Shown here piece by piece: positions 34,848 through 42,609 of a DNA stretch of 64,000 nucleotides (position 1 is the stretch's first letter; every line of letters starts with the position of its first letter). Origin of the DNA: JBFGCT01 sp963825565. GTDB taxonomy: Bacteria > Actinomycetota > Acidimicrobiia > Acidimicrobiales > Ilumatobacteraceae. The notes below the pieces were generated by a model that worked only from the letters and a program-made list of their open reading frames with translations, was not told the origin of the DNA and did no database searches. The translations under genes were made by a program, and so were the position numbers. Location of the stretch: contig CAWGTW010000016.1 of assembly GCA_963825565.1 (NCBI GenBank), positions 124,001 to 188,000 of the forward strand, in the 5' to 3' direction.

Positions 34848-36350
34848 TCAGCCGATCTCGTCGGGCATCTCGGCCTTGCGCCGCTCGACGAAGGAGCGCA
34901 GCTCCTCGTCGATCGCCTCGTCGAGCGGCGGGGGCTCGTACGCCGCGAGCGCTTGCTTCCACGCCCGGTTCGCTCGATCGGCCGCCGTGAGCGACCCCTC
35001 TTCCAGCCACTGCTCGTAGCTCGCGTTGTCGGCGATCGAGGAGACGTAGAAGGCGGTCTCGAAGTTCTCCAGCGTGTGGGCGGTCCCGAGGAAGTGCTCG
35101 CCGGGGGTGTGGGCACGGATCGTCTCGATCGCCTGCCCGTTGGGCGAGATGTCGAGGCCCTGGGCGAACTTGCTCATCATCCCGAGTTGATCGGCGTCCA
35201 TCATGAACTTCTCGTAGCCGACGGCCAGGCCGCCCTCCATCCACCCGGCGGCATGGAGCACGAAGTTGACCCCTGCCATCACCGTCGGCAGGATCGTCGA
35301 CGCCGACTCGTACGCGGCCTGGGCATCGGGGAGCTTGGACGCGGTCATCGAGCCACCCGAACGGAACGGGACGCCGAGTCGGCGGGCGAGGGCGGCGACG
35401 GTGTACAACACGATCGCCGGCTCGGGGGTGCCGAACGTCGGTGCGCCGGTCTGCATCGACATCGACGACGCGAACGACCCGAAGACGACCGGCGACCCCG
35501 GGCGGACGAGCTGGCAGAACGTCATGCCGGCGAGCGCCTCGGCGAGGGTCTGGGCGGCGACCCCGGCCGCGGTCGTCGGCGCCATCGCGCCCGACAGGAT
35601 GAAGGGCGAGATGATCGACGCCTGGTTGGCGGCAGCGTAGGTCTCGGCGGCGGCGAGCATCGTCGCGTCCCAGACGAGCGGCGACGACGCGTTGATCAAC
35701 GACGACATCACCGTGCGGTCACCGAGGTCGCCGCCGAATCCGATGCGCGCCATCTCGACCGAGTCGGCCGCCCGCTCGCCGGCGGTGACCGAACCCATGA
35801 ACGGCTTGTCGCTGTATCGCAGGTGGGCGTACACCATGTCGAGGTGGCGCTTGTTGACCGGGATGTCGACCGGTTCGCACACCGTGCCGCCGGAGTGGTG
35901 GAGGTTCGGCGACAGGTAGGCCAGCCTGACGAAGTTGACGAAGTCCTCGATCGTGGCGTAGCGCCGACCGTTGTCGAGGTCGAAGGCGAACGGCGAGCCG
36001 TAGTTCGGGGCGAAGACGGTCGCGTCGCCGCCGATCTGCACGCTGCGCGCCGGGTTGCGGGCGTGCTGGGTGTACACGCTCGGTGCGTGCTCGCTGACGA
36101 TCTTGCGGCACAGGCCTCGCGGGAAGCGGACCCGCTCGCCGTCGACGTCGGCCCCTGCGCCGCGCATCAGCTCCAGCGCTCGCGGGTACTCGCGGAACTC
36201 GATGCCGACCTCTTCGAGGATCGTGTCGGCGTTGTGCTCGATGATCTCGAGTCCCTCGTCGGACACGATCTCGTAGGGCTTGATCAGCCGCGTGAGGTAC
36301 GCGGCGTCGGTCGGGCGGGTCGACGCGCGCCGCGGCCGCCCGCCCGGCAC
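34848..36350 (-). CDS. MttB-family (trimethylamine/glycine betaine-type) methyltransferase without pyrrolysine
   Basis: A 500-residue protein of the trimethylamine-methyltransferase family, transferring a methyl group from a quaternary or tertiary amine to a corrinoid protein. Landmarks: YEIVSDEGLEIIEHNADTILEEVGI, LHHSGGTVCEPVDIPVNKRH, FGTPEPAIVLYTVAALARRL, and the C-terminal PGEHFLGTAHTLENFETAFY. There is no in-frame TAG, so it is a non-pyrrolysine homologue, many of which act on glycine betaine or similar. GTG 36350 starts the open frame, but ATG 36381 with an excellent AGGGGG site is out of frame and encodes MTESRRRTGGRAGR. A lost CG in the CGCGCGC tract at 36324-36330 would join them, so the real start is probably 36381. 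Confidence 0.85.
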   Translation of the reverse strand: MPGGRPRRASTRPTDAAYLTRLIKPYEIVSDEGLEIIEHNADTILEEVGIEFREYPRALELMRGAGADVDGERVRFPRGLCRKIVSEHAPSVYTQHARNPARSVQIGGDATVFAPNYGSPFAFDLDNGRRYATIEDFVNFVRLAYLSPNLHHSGGTVCEPVDIPVNKRHLDMVYAHLRYSDKPFMGSVTAGERAADSVEMARIGFGGDLGDRTVMSSLINASSPLVWDATMLAAAETYAAANQASIISPFILSGAMAPTTAAGVAAQTLAEALAGMTFCQLVRPGSPVVFGSFASSMSMQTGAPTFGTPEPAIVLYTVAALARRLGVPFRSGGSMTASKLPDAQAAYESASTILPTVMAGVNFVLHAAGWMEGGLAVGYEKFMMDADQLGMMSKFAQGLDISPNGQAIETIRAHTPGEHFLGTAHTLENFETAFYVSSIADNASYEQWLEEGSLTAADRANRAWKQALAAYEPPPLDEAIDEELRSFVERRKAEMPDEIG

Positions 36351-36416
36351 GGCCCCCGGTCCGGCGTCGGCTCTCCGTCATCTGACCCCCTGTCCCACTC
36401 CCCGAACGTCCTCACT

Positions 36417-36451
36417 GTCCCGCATCGCGGAACGGTTCCATCATACAGAAC
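36417..36451 (-). promoter_or_regulatory. tandem 17-bp operators upstream of the MttB-family gene
   Basis: GTTCCATCATACAGAAC (36435-36451) and GTCCCGCATCGCGGAAC (36417-36433) lie 18 bases apart, 36 bases upstream of ATG 36381. The first is identical to the operator before fhs, and it includes a TATGAT -10-like box reading toward the MttB gene. No good -35 box is visible here, unlike at fhs. Confidence 0.7.
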
Positions 36452-36609
36452 GCCTCACTCTCCCGTTCTGTCGTGCTGCGGTTGCGGTCGGCGCACTGGA
36501 CGGCGGAGGTGTTGGCGCGTCGGGCGGGCTCCCCGTTCCGCCGCGCGGCGGTTGTGGTTCGTGCACGCGTCGGGGGAGATGTCGGGTAGGGGGTCCGCGC
36601 GGGTGAGCG

Positions 36610-38676
36610 TCAGGGTTGGCGACGGCGGCGGCGTGCCGAGCGTGGCGAGGGGGGCTTGGCGCGGGCGATCGGCAGCGCGACCTCCTGGGCCAGGTTGGGG
36701 GTCGGCTCGGTCGTGTGAGGGAAGCCCATCGCGTCGACGAACAGCTCCTGGAACCGGGGTTCGGTCGCGGTCTCGATCTTTTCGACGCGTCGCACGGTGG
36801 CTTCGATCTCGCGTCGCTGGCCCGCCGACACCAACGCCCGCACGGCCCCGGCACCGGCCGCGTTGCCGACCGACCGGACCCGATCGACCGGCACGTCGGG
36901 GACCAGTCCGAGCACCTTCGCGTACAACGGATCGATGTGCGCCCCGAACGCACCGGCGAGGCGCACCGACTCGATCCCCCCGGTGTCGGTCCCCCCGGTG
37001 TCGGTCCCCCCGGTGTCGGTGTCGCCGGCGTGCTCGCGCAGCAGGTCGATCCCCGCCCGGAGTGCAGCCTTGGCGAGCTGGATCGCCCGCACGTCGTCCT
37101 GGGTGACCGAGATCGCGTCGGCGTCGTCGACCCCGCCGTGCAGCCGGTAGGAGAAGGTCCGCCCGCTGGCGAAGACCCGATCGGTGCGATCGGTCGTGTC
37201 CGAGCGGACCGTCCCGTCGACGTCGATGATCCCGGCCAGGTACATCTCGCCGATCACCTCGATGATCCCCGACCCGCAGATCCCGGTGATCTCGAGATGC
37301 CGGGTCGCCGCCTCGAACGTCGGATCGTCCGACCAGACGTCGGAGCCGATCACCTTGATGCGCGGTTCGAGCGTCTCCCGGTCGATGCGGACGCGCTCGA
37401 TCGCGCCGACCGTCGCCCGTTGCCCGGCCGAGATCTGCGCGCCCTCGAACGCCGGGCCGGTCGGGCTCGATGCCGCGAGCACGTGGTCGCGGTTGCCGAA
37501 CACGATCTCGGCGTTCGTGCCGACATCGACCAGCAGCTGGATGCCGTCGCTTCGATGTGGTCCCTCGGACAGCATCGCCGCCGCGGTGTCGGCTCCGACG
37601 TGTCCGGCGATGCAGGGCAGGAGGTACACCTCGGCGAAACGGGCGTCGAGATCGAGGTCGGTGGCGCGCACGGTGACAGCGGCGTCGGTGGCGAGCGTGA
37701 ACGGGGCCTGTCCGAGCGGGGTCGGGTCGATGCCGAGCACGACGTGGTGCATGATCGGGTTGCCGACGATCGTCATGTCGAGCACCGAGTCGCGGGTGAG
37801 GTCGGAACCGGCCTCGGCGACGAGCTCGCCGATCAGGTCGTCGAGCGCCGATCGGACGACCCTCGTCAGCTCGACCTCGCCGCCGGGGTTCATCATCACG
37901 TAGGAGACTCGGCTCATCAGGTCGTCGCCGAATCGGATCTGCGGGTTCATCATCCCACTGGTGGCCAGCACCTCTCCGGTTGCGAGGTCGACCAGGTGGC
38001 CGGCGATCGTCGTCGAGCCGACGTCGATCGCGACCCCGGTGGCGCGGTCGACGTAGCCGGGGTACACGGCGCAGATCTCCGAGCCGCGCCGCACCGCGAC
38101 GGTGACCCCGCCGCCGGCGCCCGCCGATGCGGGACCGAGCAACGGCAGCACGTTCGAGGCGATGCCGTCGGGCCGGACGTCGAAGTCGCGCCCGAGTCCG
38201 TCGACGATCTGCTCGCGCAGCCCGCCGACGTCGGCCCCGAGCTCGGGTGCGGGCAGCTCGACGTAGTGCAGGCGGACGAGCGGATCGATCTCGATGTCTC
38301 CGAGGTCGACCGACTTGCGGACGACCTGGCGGTGGACCTGGCTGGCGGCGGGGATCTCGACGACGGTGTCGGCGAGCACCTGTGTCGCGCAGCCCAGGCG
38401 CTGGTCGCCGACGATCGGGCGGCGACCCGAGTACGACTGCTCGACCGACGTCCAGCCGGTGATCGCGTCAGCGGTCGAGTCGATCCGCCACTTGGAGAAC
38501 GAACCGACCGACGGCACGACCTGGCACCGCCCGCACAGGCCACGGCCGCCGCACGTCGAGTCGAGGTCGGCGCCGACAGCCCGGGCGGCGTCGAGCACGG
38601 ACGTGCCGACGGGCACGCGGGCCTCGAGCCCCGACGGGGTGAACACGACCCGGCAGGTCGCTGCGTCACCGCTCAT
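36610..38676 (-). CDS. corrinoid reductive activator (2Fe-2S + ASKHA, RACo/RamA-like)
   Basis: A 688-residue protein that reactivates Co(II) corrinoid proteins to Co(I) using ATP. Residues about 1-90 form a plant-type ferredoxin domain with STCGGRGLCGRCQV and a further Cys in LGCATQ. The middle and C-terminal parts are an ASKHA ATPase-like fold (AIDVGSTTIAGHLVDL, LLVDVGTNAEIVFGN, LAGAFGAHIDPLYAKVLGL). It belongs to the DUF4445/RACo group. Near residue 560 a threefold DTGGT repeat is encoded by a 15-bp tandem repeat. ATG 38676 gives the conserved ferredoxin start; the frame is open further upstream. The cluster context with methyltransferases and the corrinoid protein fits this role well. Confidence 0.86.
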   Translation of the reverse strand: MSGDAATCRVVFTPSGLEARVPVGTSVLDAARAVGADLDSTCGGRGLCGRCQVVPSVGSFSKWRIDSTADAITGWTSVEQSYSGRRPIVGDQRLGCATQVLADTVVEIPAASQVHRQVVRKSVDLGDIEIDPLVRLHYVELPAPELGADVGGLREQIVDGLGRDFDVRPDGIASNVLPLLGPASAGAGGGVTVAVRRGSEICAVYPGYVDRATGVAIDVGSTTIAGHLVDLATGEVLATSGMMNPQIRFGDDLMSRVSYVMMNPGGEVELTRVVRSALDDLIGELVAEAGSDLTRDSVLDMTIVGNPIMHHVVLGIDPTPLGQAPFTLATDAAVTVRATDLDLDARFAEVYLLPCIAGHVGADTAAAMLSEGPHRSDGIQLLVDVGTNAEIVFGNRDHVLAASSPTGPAFEGAQISAGQRATVGAIERVRIDRETLEPRIKVIGSDVWSDDPTFEAATRHLEITGICGSGIIEVIGEMYLAGIIDVDGTVRSDTTDRTDRVFASGRTFSYRLHGGVDDADAISVTQDDVRAIQLAKAALRAGIDLLREHAGDTDTGGTDTGGTDTGGIESVRLAGAFGAHIDPLYAKVLGLVPDVPVDRVRSVGNAAGAGAVRALVSAGQRREIEATVRRVEKIETATEPRFQELFVDAMGFPHTTEPTPNLAQEVALPIARAKPPSPRSARRRRRQP
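36976..37020 (-). repeat. three tandem copies of a 15-bp unit inside the reductive-activator gene
   Basis: CCCCCCGGTGTCGGT occurs three times in a row, in frame, encoding repeated DTGGT residues in a surface linker. Since 15 is a multiple of three, changes in copy number would not disrupt the gene. Confidence 0.85.
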
Positions 38677-38694
38677 CGCCGTCCCCGTGCGTGA

Positions 38695-38720
38695 ACACCT
38701 GGTGTCTGACACCCGGTGTC
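38695..38720. promoter_or_regulatory. overlapping ACACC/GGTGT palindromes before the reductive-activator gene
   Basis: ACACCTGGTGT, GGTGTCTGACACC and GACACCCGGTGTC overlap within 26 bases, 19 bases upstream of the activator start. This could be a second operator type, a processing hairpin or an intra-operon terminator. Confidence 0.4.
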
Positions 38721-38754
38721 GACGCGTGCGCCGGGGTCGTGCGCGGTCATGGCG

Positions 38755-39675
38755 TCAGCCCTCGACGCGGGCGCGGCGACCGCCGCGGCGGCGCGGCCCG
38801 CCGCCGGCGGATGCCGCGGCCGCGACGTCGCCACCGTCACGGTTGGCCATGATCCACGACGCGCAGTCCTGGTCGTGGCCGGCGAGCACGTCGGCCGCCA
38901 TCACCGCGTTGCGGACCTCGTCGTGGAGCGGGTTCATGATCGCCGAGGTCATCCCCGCTCCGATCGCCATCGACAGGAACGTGCCGGTGATGACGTGTCG
39001 GTTCGGGAGCCCGAAGCTGACGTTCGACGCTCCACAACACGTGTTGACCCCGAGCTCGTCGCGCAGGCGGCGGACCAGGGTGAACACCTGCTGGCCGGCC
39101 TGGCCGATCGCGCCGATCGGCATCACCAGCGGATCGACGACGACGTCGGCGCGCGGGATGCCGTGGTCGGCGGCCCGCTCGACGATCTTCTTCGCTACCG
39201 CGAACCGCACGTCCGGGTCTTCGGAGATCCCGGTCTCGTCGTTGGAGATCGCGACGACCGCGGCGCCGTGCTTGGCGACCAGCGGCAGGATCCGTTCGAG
39301 CACCTCCTCCTCGCCGGTGACCGAGTTGATCAGCGGCTTGCCGACGTAGGCCGCGACGCCGGCCTCGAGCGCCTCGACGATCGAGGAGTCGATCGACAGC
39401 GGCACGTCGGTCACGGCCTGCACGAGCTGGATCGCCCTGGCCAGCAGTGCCGGCTCGTCGGCCAGCGGGATGCCGGCGTTCACGTCGAGCATGTGGCAAC
39501 CGGCCGCGACCTGGGCGATGGCGTCGGCCTCGACCCGGCTGAAGTCGCCGTCCTTCATCTCGGCTGCGAGCAGCTTGCGCCCGGTCGGATTGATGCGCTC
39601 GCCGATCATCACGAAGGGCCGGTCGAAACCGATCACGACCTCCTTGGTCGCTGAGCTGAGCACGGTGTCGGTCAC
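38755..39675 (-). CDS. methyltetrahydrofolate:corrinoid methyltransferase (pterin-binding family)
   Basis: A 306-residue pterin-binding TIM-barrel protein of the MtgA/MetH-pterin/AcsE type. It transfers the methyl group from the methylated corrinoid protein to THF (or the reverse). Landmarks: PFVMIGERINPTGRKLLAAEM, CHMLDVNAGIPLADEPALL, LSIDSSIVEALEAG, KPLINSVTGEEEVLERILPL and NTCCGASNVSFGLPNRH. The GTG at 39675 has GAGGAG upstream and overlaps the stop of the preceding gene (GTGA), so it is translationally coupled. The C-terminal RRRGGRRARVEG tail is basic. It produces the methyl-THF that MetF could oxidise. Confidence 0.87.
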   Translation of the reverse strand: MTDTVLSSATKEVVIGFDRPFVMIGERINPTGRKLLAAEMKDGDFSRVEADAIAQVAAGCHMLDVNAGIPLADEPALLARAIQLVQAVTDVPLSIDSSIVEALEAGVAAYVGKPLINSVTGEEEVLERILPLVAKHGAAVVAISNDETGISEDPDVRFAVAKKIVERAADHGIPRADVVVDPLVMPIGAIGQAGQQVFTLVRRLRDELGVNTCCGASNVSFGLPNRHVITGTFLSMAIGAGMTSAIMNPLHDEVRNAVMAADVLAGHDQDCASWIMANRDGGDVAAAASAGGGPRRRGGRRARVEG

Positions 39676-40109
39676 GGGGACTCCTCGTCGGGGTTGGCTG
39701 GAGCGCACGGCGCAGCAGCAGGTGCGGGATCGGGGACCGGCGGTGGGCTCCCCGCTGGATCGAGTCCCCCGTTGGCGACGATCGACTCGAGCCGGTCACG
39801 AGGGTAGGCCGCTTCGATGTCGGCGCAGAGGCGGTCGAGCTGGACATCGACGCTTCCCGGCTCGAGCGGGCCGGTCACACTGCGCCACTCCTGGACGTAG
39901 TCGTTGGTCGCCGTCAGCCCGGCCACCGCCGCCGCCCGGTCGATCGCGTGCTGGAAACGGGCATCGAGCAGCAGCTTGTGCTGCCCTTCGGCGCTGCGTG
40001 CGGTCAGCTGTGCGGGGATGTCGCGCCAGTAGATCGTCGACACTGCTGGACCGCCCGATCGACGGCGCCCACCCCGTGTGCTGCTACGTCGCTCGCGCTG
40101 GTCGCTCAT
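39672..40109 (-). CDS. PF13769 'virulence factor' family protein
   Basis: A 145-residue protein whose core STIYWRDIPAQLTARSAEGQ, then LLLDARFQHAIDRAA and NDYVQEWRSVTG, matches the small family labelled virulence factor (PF13769). It is found beside corrinoid methyltransferase genes in several bacteria, so the name is misleading and a role in methyl transfer is more likely. The C-terminus is Pro/Ala-rich. Its ATG overlaps the stop of the DUF1638 gene, and its stop overlaps the next start, so it is fully embedded in the operon. The function is unknown. Confidence 0.78.
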   Translation of the reverse strand: MSDQRERRSSTRGGRRRSGGPAVSTIYWRDIPAQLTARSAEGQHKLLLDARFQHAIDRAAAVAGLTATNDYVQEWRSVTGPLEPGSVDVQLDRLCADIEAAYPRDRLESIVANGGLDPAGSPPPVPDPAPAAAPCAPANPDEESP

Positions 40110-40846
40110 GTTGTCGCTCCGTGCCCGGCGACGCCGGCGGGACGCCGCGTGAACTCGACCACGCTCGACGCGAGCTCGCCGTACCCGGTGCGCTCGACCG
40201 TCAGCGTGAGCCCGAGCCGTCCGGCGGCCGCCTCCGCCCGCTCGACGAGCGTCGGATCGTCGACCTGCGCGAGGTAGACGAGCCGGGTGTAGTTGCCGAA
40301 GTACATCGGCAACAGCTCGGGGTGCCGGTCGATCCCGAGGCCCTCCCAGACGAGCCGATCGAAGTGCTTCACGAGGAAGTCGGTGAGGTAGAACGACCCC
40401 ATCTCGTGGTCCTGCAGTCGCGCGAATCGCTCGGCGGTGGCGAAGAACTCGTAGCAGTGGGCGCCGGGGAGCCGTTCGACGCCTTCCTCCTCGCAGACCC
40501 GGTCGAGCAACCCGCCGGTCCCGCAGTCCGCGTACCCGACCAGGATCCGATCGAAGTCGGCACGCTCGGCGTCGACCCCGCCGCCGGTCACCCGCACTTC
40601 ACCGTCGACGAGGTCGGCGTCGGCCAGCTCGGACCGGCCGGCTGAGCGATCTGGGGTGCCGGCGCGGGCGCGGCGGATCCGAGCCCGGACGGCGTCGGGG
40701 ATCTCCTTGGGGCGGTTGTGGAGCGCGGCGGGAAGGCACTCGACCGTGACGTTGTCGAGCCCGTTCAGCTCGGCGATCGCGAGCAGCTCGCGCGCGAGCG
40801 CGCCGCAAGCGATCACCAGGGTGCGCGGTGTGGCCGTCGGAACCAT
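40106..40846 (-). CDS. DUF1638 protein
   Basis: A 246-residue protein with the DUF1638 pattern: LVIACGALARELLAIAELNG at the N-terminus, then VECLPAALHNRPKEIPDAVR, ILVGYADCGTGGLLDRVCEE, and LPGAHCYEFFATAERF with HELLPMYFGNYTR-like text towards the C-terminus. Conserved Cys and His residues suggest metal or corrinoid handling. The family is regularly encoded with MttB-type systems; its biochemical role is not established. It lies between the corrinoid protein gene (54-base gap) and the PF13769 gene, to which it is coupled by an ATGA overlap. Confidence 0.85.
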   Translation of the reverse strand: MVPTATPRTLVIACGALARELLAIAELNGLDNVTVECLPAALHNRPKEIPDAVRARIRRARAGTPDRSAGRSELADADLVDGEVRVTGGGVDAERADFDRILVGYADCGTGGLLDRVCEEEGVERLPGAHCYEFFATAERFARLQDHEMGSFYLTDFLVKHFDRLVWEGLGIDRHPELLPMYFGNYTRLVYLAQVDDPTLVERAEAAAGRLGLTLTVERTGYGELASSVVEFTRRPAGVAGHGATT

Positions 40847-40899
40847 TGCGTCATCTTGTCGTGTCGTCGTGGGGATCGGGCGGCGAGATGGCAAGCCGC

Positions 40900-41652
40900 T
40901 CAGACCGGTACCGACGGCCCCGCCGGCTCGCGGCGCCCGCGCTTGGCCGTGACGAGCTCCTTGGCCAGCTCCGACGCCATCGCCGCATCGCGGCAGTAGT
41001 GGTCGGCACCGATCGCCGCGCCGAACTCCTCGTTGAGGGGGGCACCGCCGACGAGGACGATGTACTGGTCGCGCAGCCCCTTCGCCACCAGCGTGTCGAT
41101 GACGACCTTCATGTACGGCATCGTCGTCGTCAGCAGCGCGGACATCCCCAGGATGTCGGGCTGGTGCTCCTCGAGTGCGGCGAGGAACTCGTCGGCACTG
41201 GTGTTGATGCCGAGGTCGAACACGTCGAACCCGGCGCCCTCGAGCATCATCGCCACCAGGTTCTTGCCGATGTCGTGGATGTCGCCCTTGACCGTCCCGA
41301 TGACGACGGTGCCAACCGGCTCGGCGCCGGTCTCGGCGAGCAGCGGGCGCAGGATCGCCATACCGGCCTTCATCGCGTTCGCCGCGAGGAGTACCTCGGG
41401 GACGAAGAGGATGCCGTCGCGGAAGTCGATCCCGACGATCCGCATGCCCTCGACCAGCGCGTCGTTCAACACGCGGTCGGCGCTCCACCCTCGGTCGAGC
41501 AGGATGGTCGTGCCCTCGGCGATCTCGTCCTTCAGCCCGTCGTAGAGATCGTCGTGCATCTGCTGCACGAGATCGTGGTCGTCGAGCGTCGCCAGGTCGA
41601 TCTCGGCTTCGTCGTCGGCACCGGCGGCGTCGCCGGTGATGTCATCGCTCAT
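40900..41652 (-). CDS. methyltransferase-associated corrinoid (B12-binding) protein
   Basis: A 250-residue carrier that holds the methyl group on cobalt between the two methyltransferases. The helical cap (residues about 25-115) has LVEGMRIVGIDFRDGILFVPEVLLAANAM; the Rossmann B12 domain has GTVKGDIHDIGKNLVAMMLEGAGF with the cobalt-ligand His, then LGMSALLTTTMPYMK and VLVGGAPLNEEFGAAIGAD. This matches MtgC/MttC-type proteins. It is the first gene of the minus-strand cluster. ATG 41652 has GGGAG upstream and lies 35 bases from the tandem operators shared with the divergent iclR gene. Confidence 0.92.
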   Translation of the reverse strand: MSDDITGDAAGADDEAEIDLATLDDHDLVQQMHDDLYDGLKDEIAEGTTILLDRGWSADRVLNDALVEGMRIVGIDFRDGILFVPEVLLAANAMKAGMAILRPLLAETGAEPVGTVVIGTVKGDIHDIGKNLVAMMLEGAGFDVFDLGINTSADEFLAALEEHQPDILGMSALLTTTMPYMKVVIDTLVAKGLRDQYIVLVGGAPLNEEFGAAIGADHYCRDAAMASELAKELVTAKRGRREPAGPSVPV

Positions 41653-41686
41653 CGATGCTCCCAGAGGTCGAACGGGGTTGGACCCT

Positions 41687-41721
41687 GTTCCGTCATGCGG
41701 AACTGTACCGTAGAGTGGAAC
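41687..41721. promoter_or_regulatory. tandem operators between the corrinoid operon and the iclR gene
   Basis: GTTCCGTCATGCGGAAC (41687-41703, a perfect 6-bp inverted repeat with a 5-base centre) is followed 18 bases later by the weaker GTACCGTAGAGTGGAAC (41705-41721). Their position between divergent genes allows one regulator to control both the operon and itself. Confidence 0.72.
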
Positions 41722-41859
41722 AGTACGCCAGACCCCTCTGGGTAGGGCGCAGCGGGAAGGCTAACGACGCGGTGCCGGGTCTGCAATCGGGCGGGCCGGT
41801 CGGGCGCTGGCGCCGGTCGAGCGTTCACGGTGCGCCGGAGCATCGAGGAAAGGACCGCG

Positions 41860-42609
41860 ATGGCGGGAGTGCAGTCGATCGAGCGGGCGTTCGCCGTCCT
41901 GCGCGTGCTCTCGCTCGGGCCGGCGGGGGTCACCGACATCGCCGAGCGCACCGAGCTGCCGAAGTCGACCGTCTCCCGCCTGCTCGCCGCGCTCGAGGTC
42001 GAAGGTGCCGTCGAGCAGCGCCACCTCGGCGGCGACTACCAGCTCGGTGCGGGGCTGGCGGCGCTCGCCGACGCGGGCAACCCCGCCGGCAACATGGCCG
42101 CGGTGGTCCGCCCATTCCTGCTGGAGCTGACGAGTGCGATCGGCGAGAGCGCCGGGTTCACCGTCAAGTTCGGCCGCGACGTGTACTGGGTCGACAACGT
42201 CGAGCAGCAGGCGCTCGTCCAGGTGCAGGATCAGACCGGCCACTACGCGCGGATGCACACCGTGCCGTCCGGGCTGACCATGTTGGCCATGCTCGACGAT
42301 GCCGCGCTCGACCGCTATCTCGGCGAGCCGCTCGAGCGGGTCACCGACCGCACGCCGACCGATCCGGTGGCCCTGCGGCGGCTGCTCGCCCGCATCCGCG
42401 CGGCCGGGGTGTTCTGGTCGTTCGAGCAGCTCGACGAGGGGATCAACGCCATCGCCGTTCCGTTCCGTGGCGCGAGCGGTACGTACGACGCGGCGATCTA
42501 CGTCAACGGCCCGAGCTACCGGTTCCCCCACGACGGCGATCGGGATCGCGTGGAGCGCCTGGTCACCGAGGCCGCCCGCCGGCTCGGCGAGCGCTTCGCG
42601 AGGCGCTGA
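41860..42609 (+). CDS. IclR-family regulator, probable controller of the methyl-group regulon
   Basis: A 249-residue IclR-type protein: winged helix (residues about 1-70) with VQSIERAFAVLRVLSLGPAG, then TDIAERTELPKSTVSRLLAALE, and a GAF-like ligand domain (TSAIGESAGFTVKFGRDVYW, GEPLERVTDRTPTDPVALRR, GINAIAVPFRGASGTYDAAI). IclR regulators bind pairs of short palindromes as tetramers and sense small metabolites. The gene is divergent from the corrinoid operon with tandem operators between, and the same operators precede fhs and the MttB gene. ATG 41860 is preceded by AGGAAAGGA; the frame also opens at 41830. Confidence 0.88.
   Translation: MAGVQSIERAFAVLRVLSLGPAGVTDIAERTELPKSTVSRLLAALEVEGAVEQRHLGGDYQLGAGLAALADAGNPAGNMAAVVRPFLLELTSAIGESAGFTVKFGRDVYWVDNVEQQALVQVQDQTGHYARMHTVPSGLTMLAMLDDAALDRYLGEPLERVTDRTPTDPVALRRLLARIRAAGVFWSFEQLDEGINAIAVPFRGASGTYDAAIYVNGPSYRFPHDGDRDRVERLVTEAARRLGERFARR

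Noticed and set aside
34848..36350. Pyrrolysine-containing trimethylamine methyltransferase
   Set aside because: No in-frame TAG interrupts the MttB-family frame, and no pyl genes are seen in the window.
41653..41859. Cobalamin riboswitch upstream of the corrinoid operon
   Set aside because: No conserved B12-box-like sequence or suitable long leader could be recognised; the start is only 35 bases from the operators.
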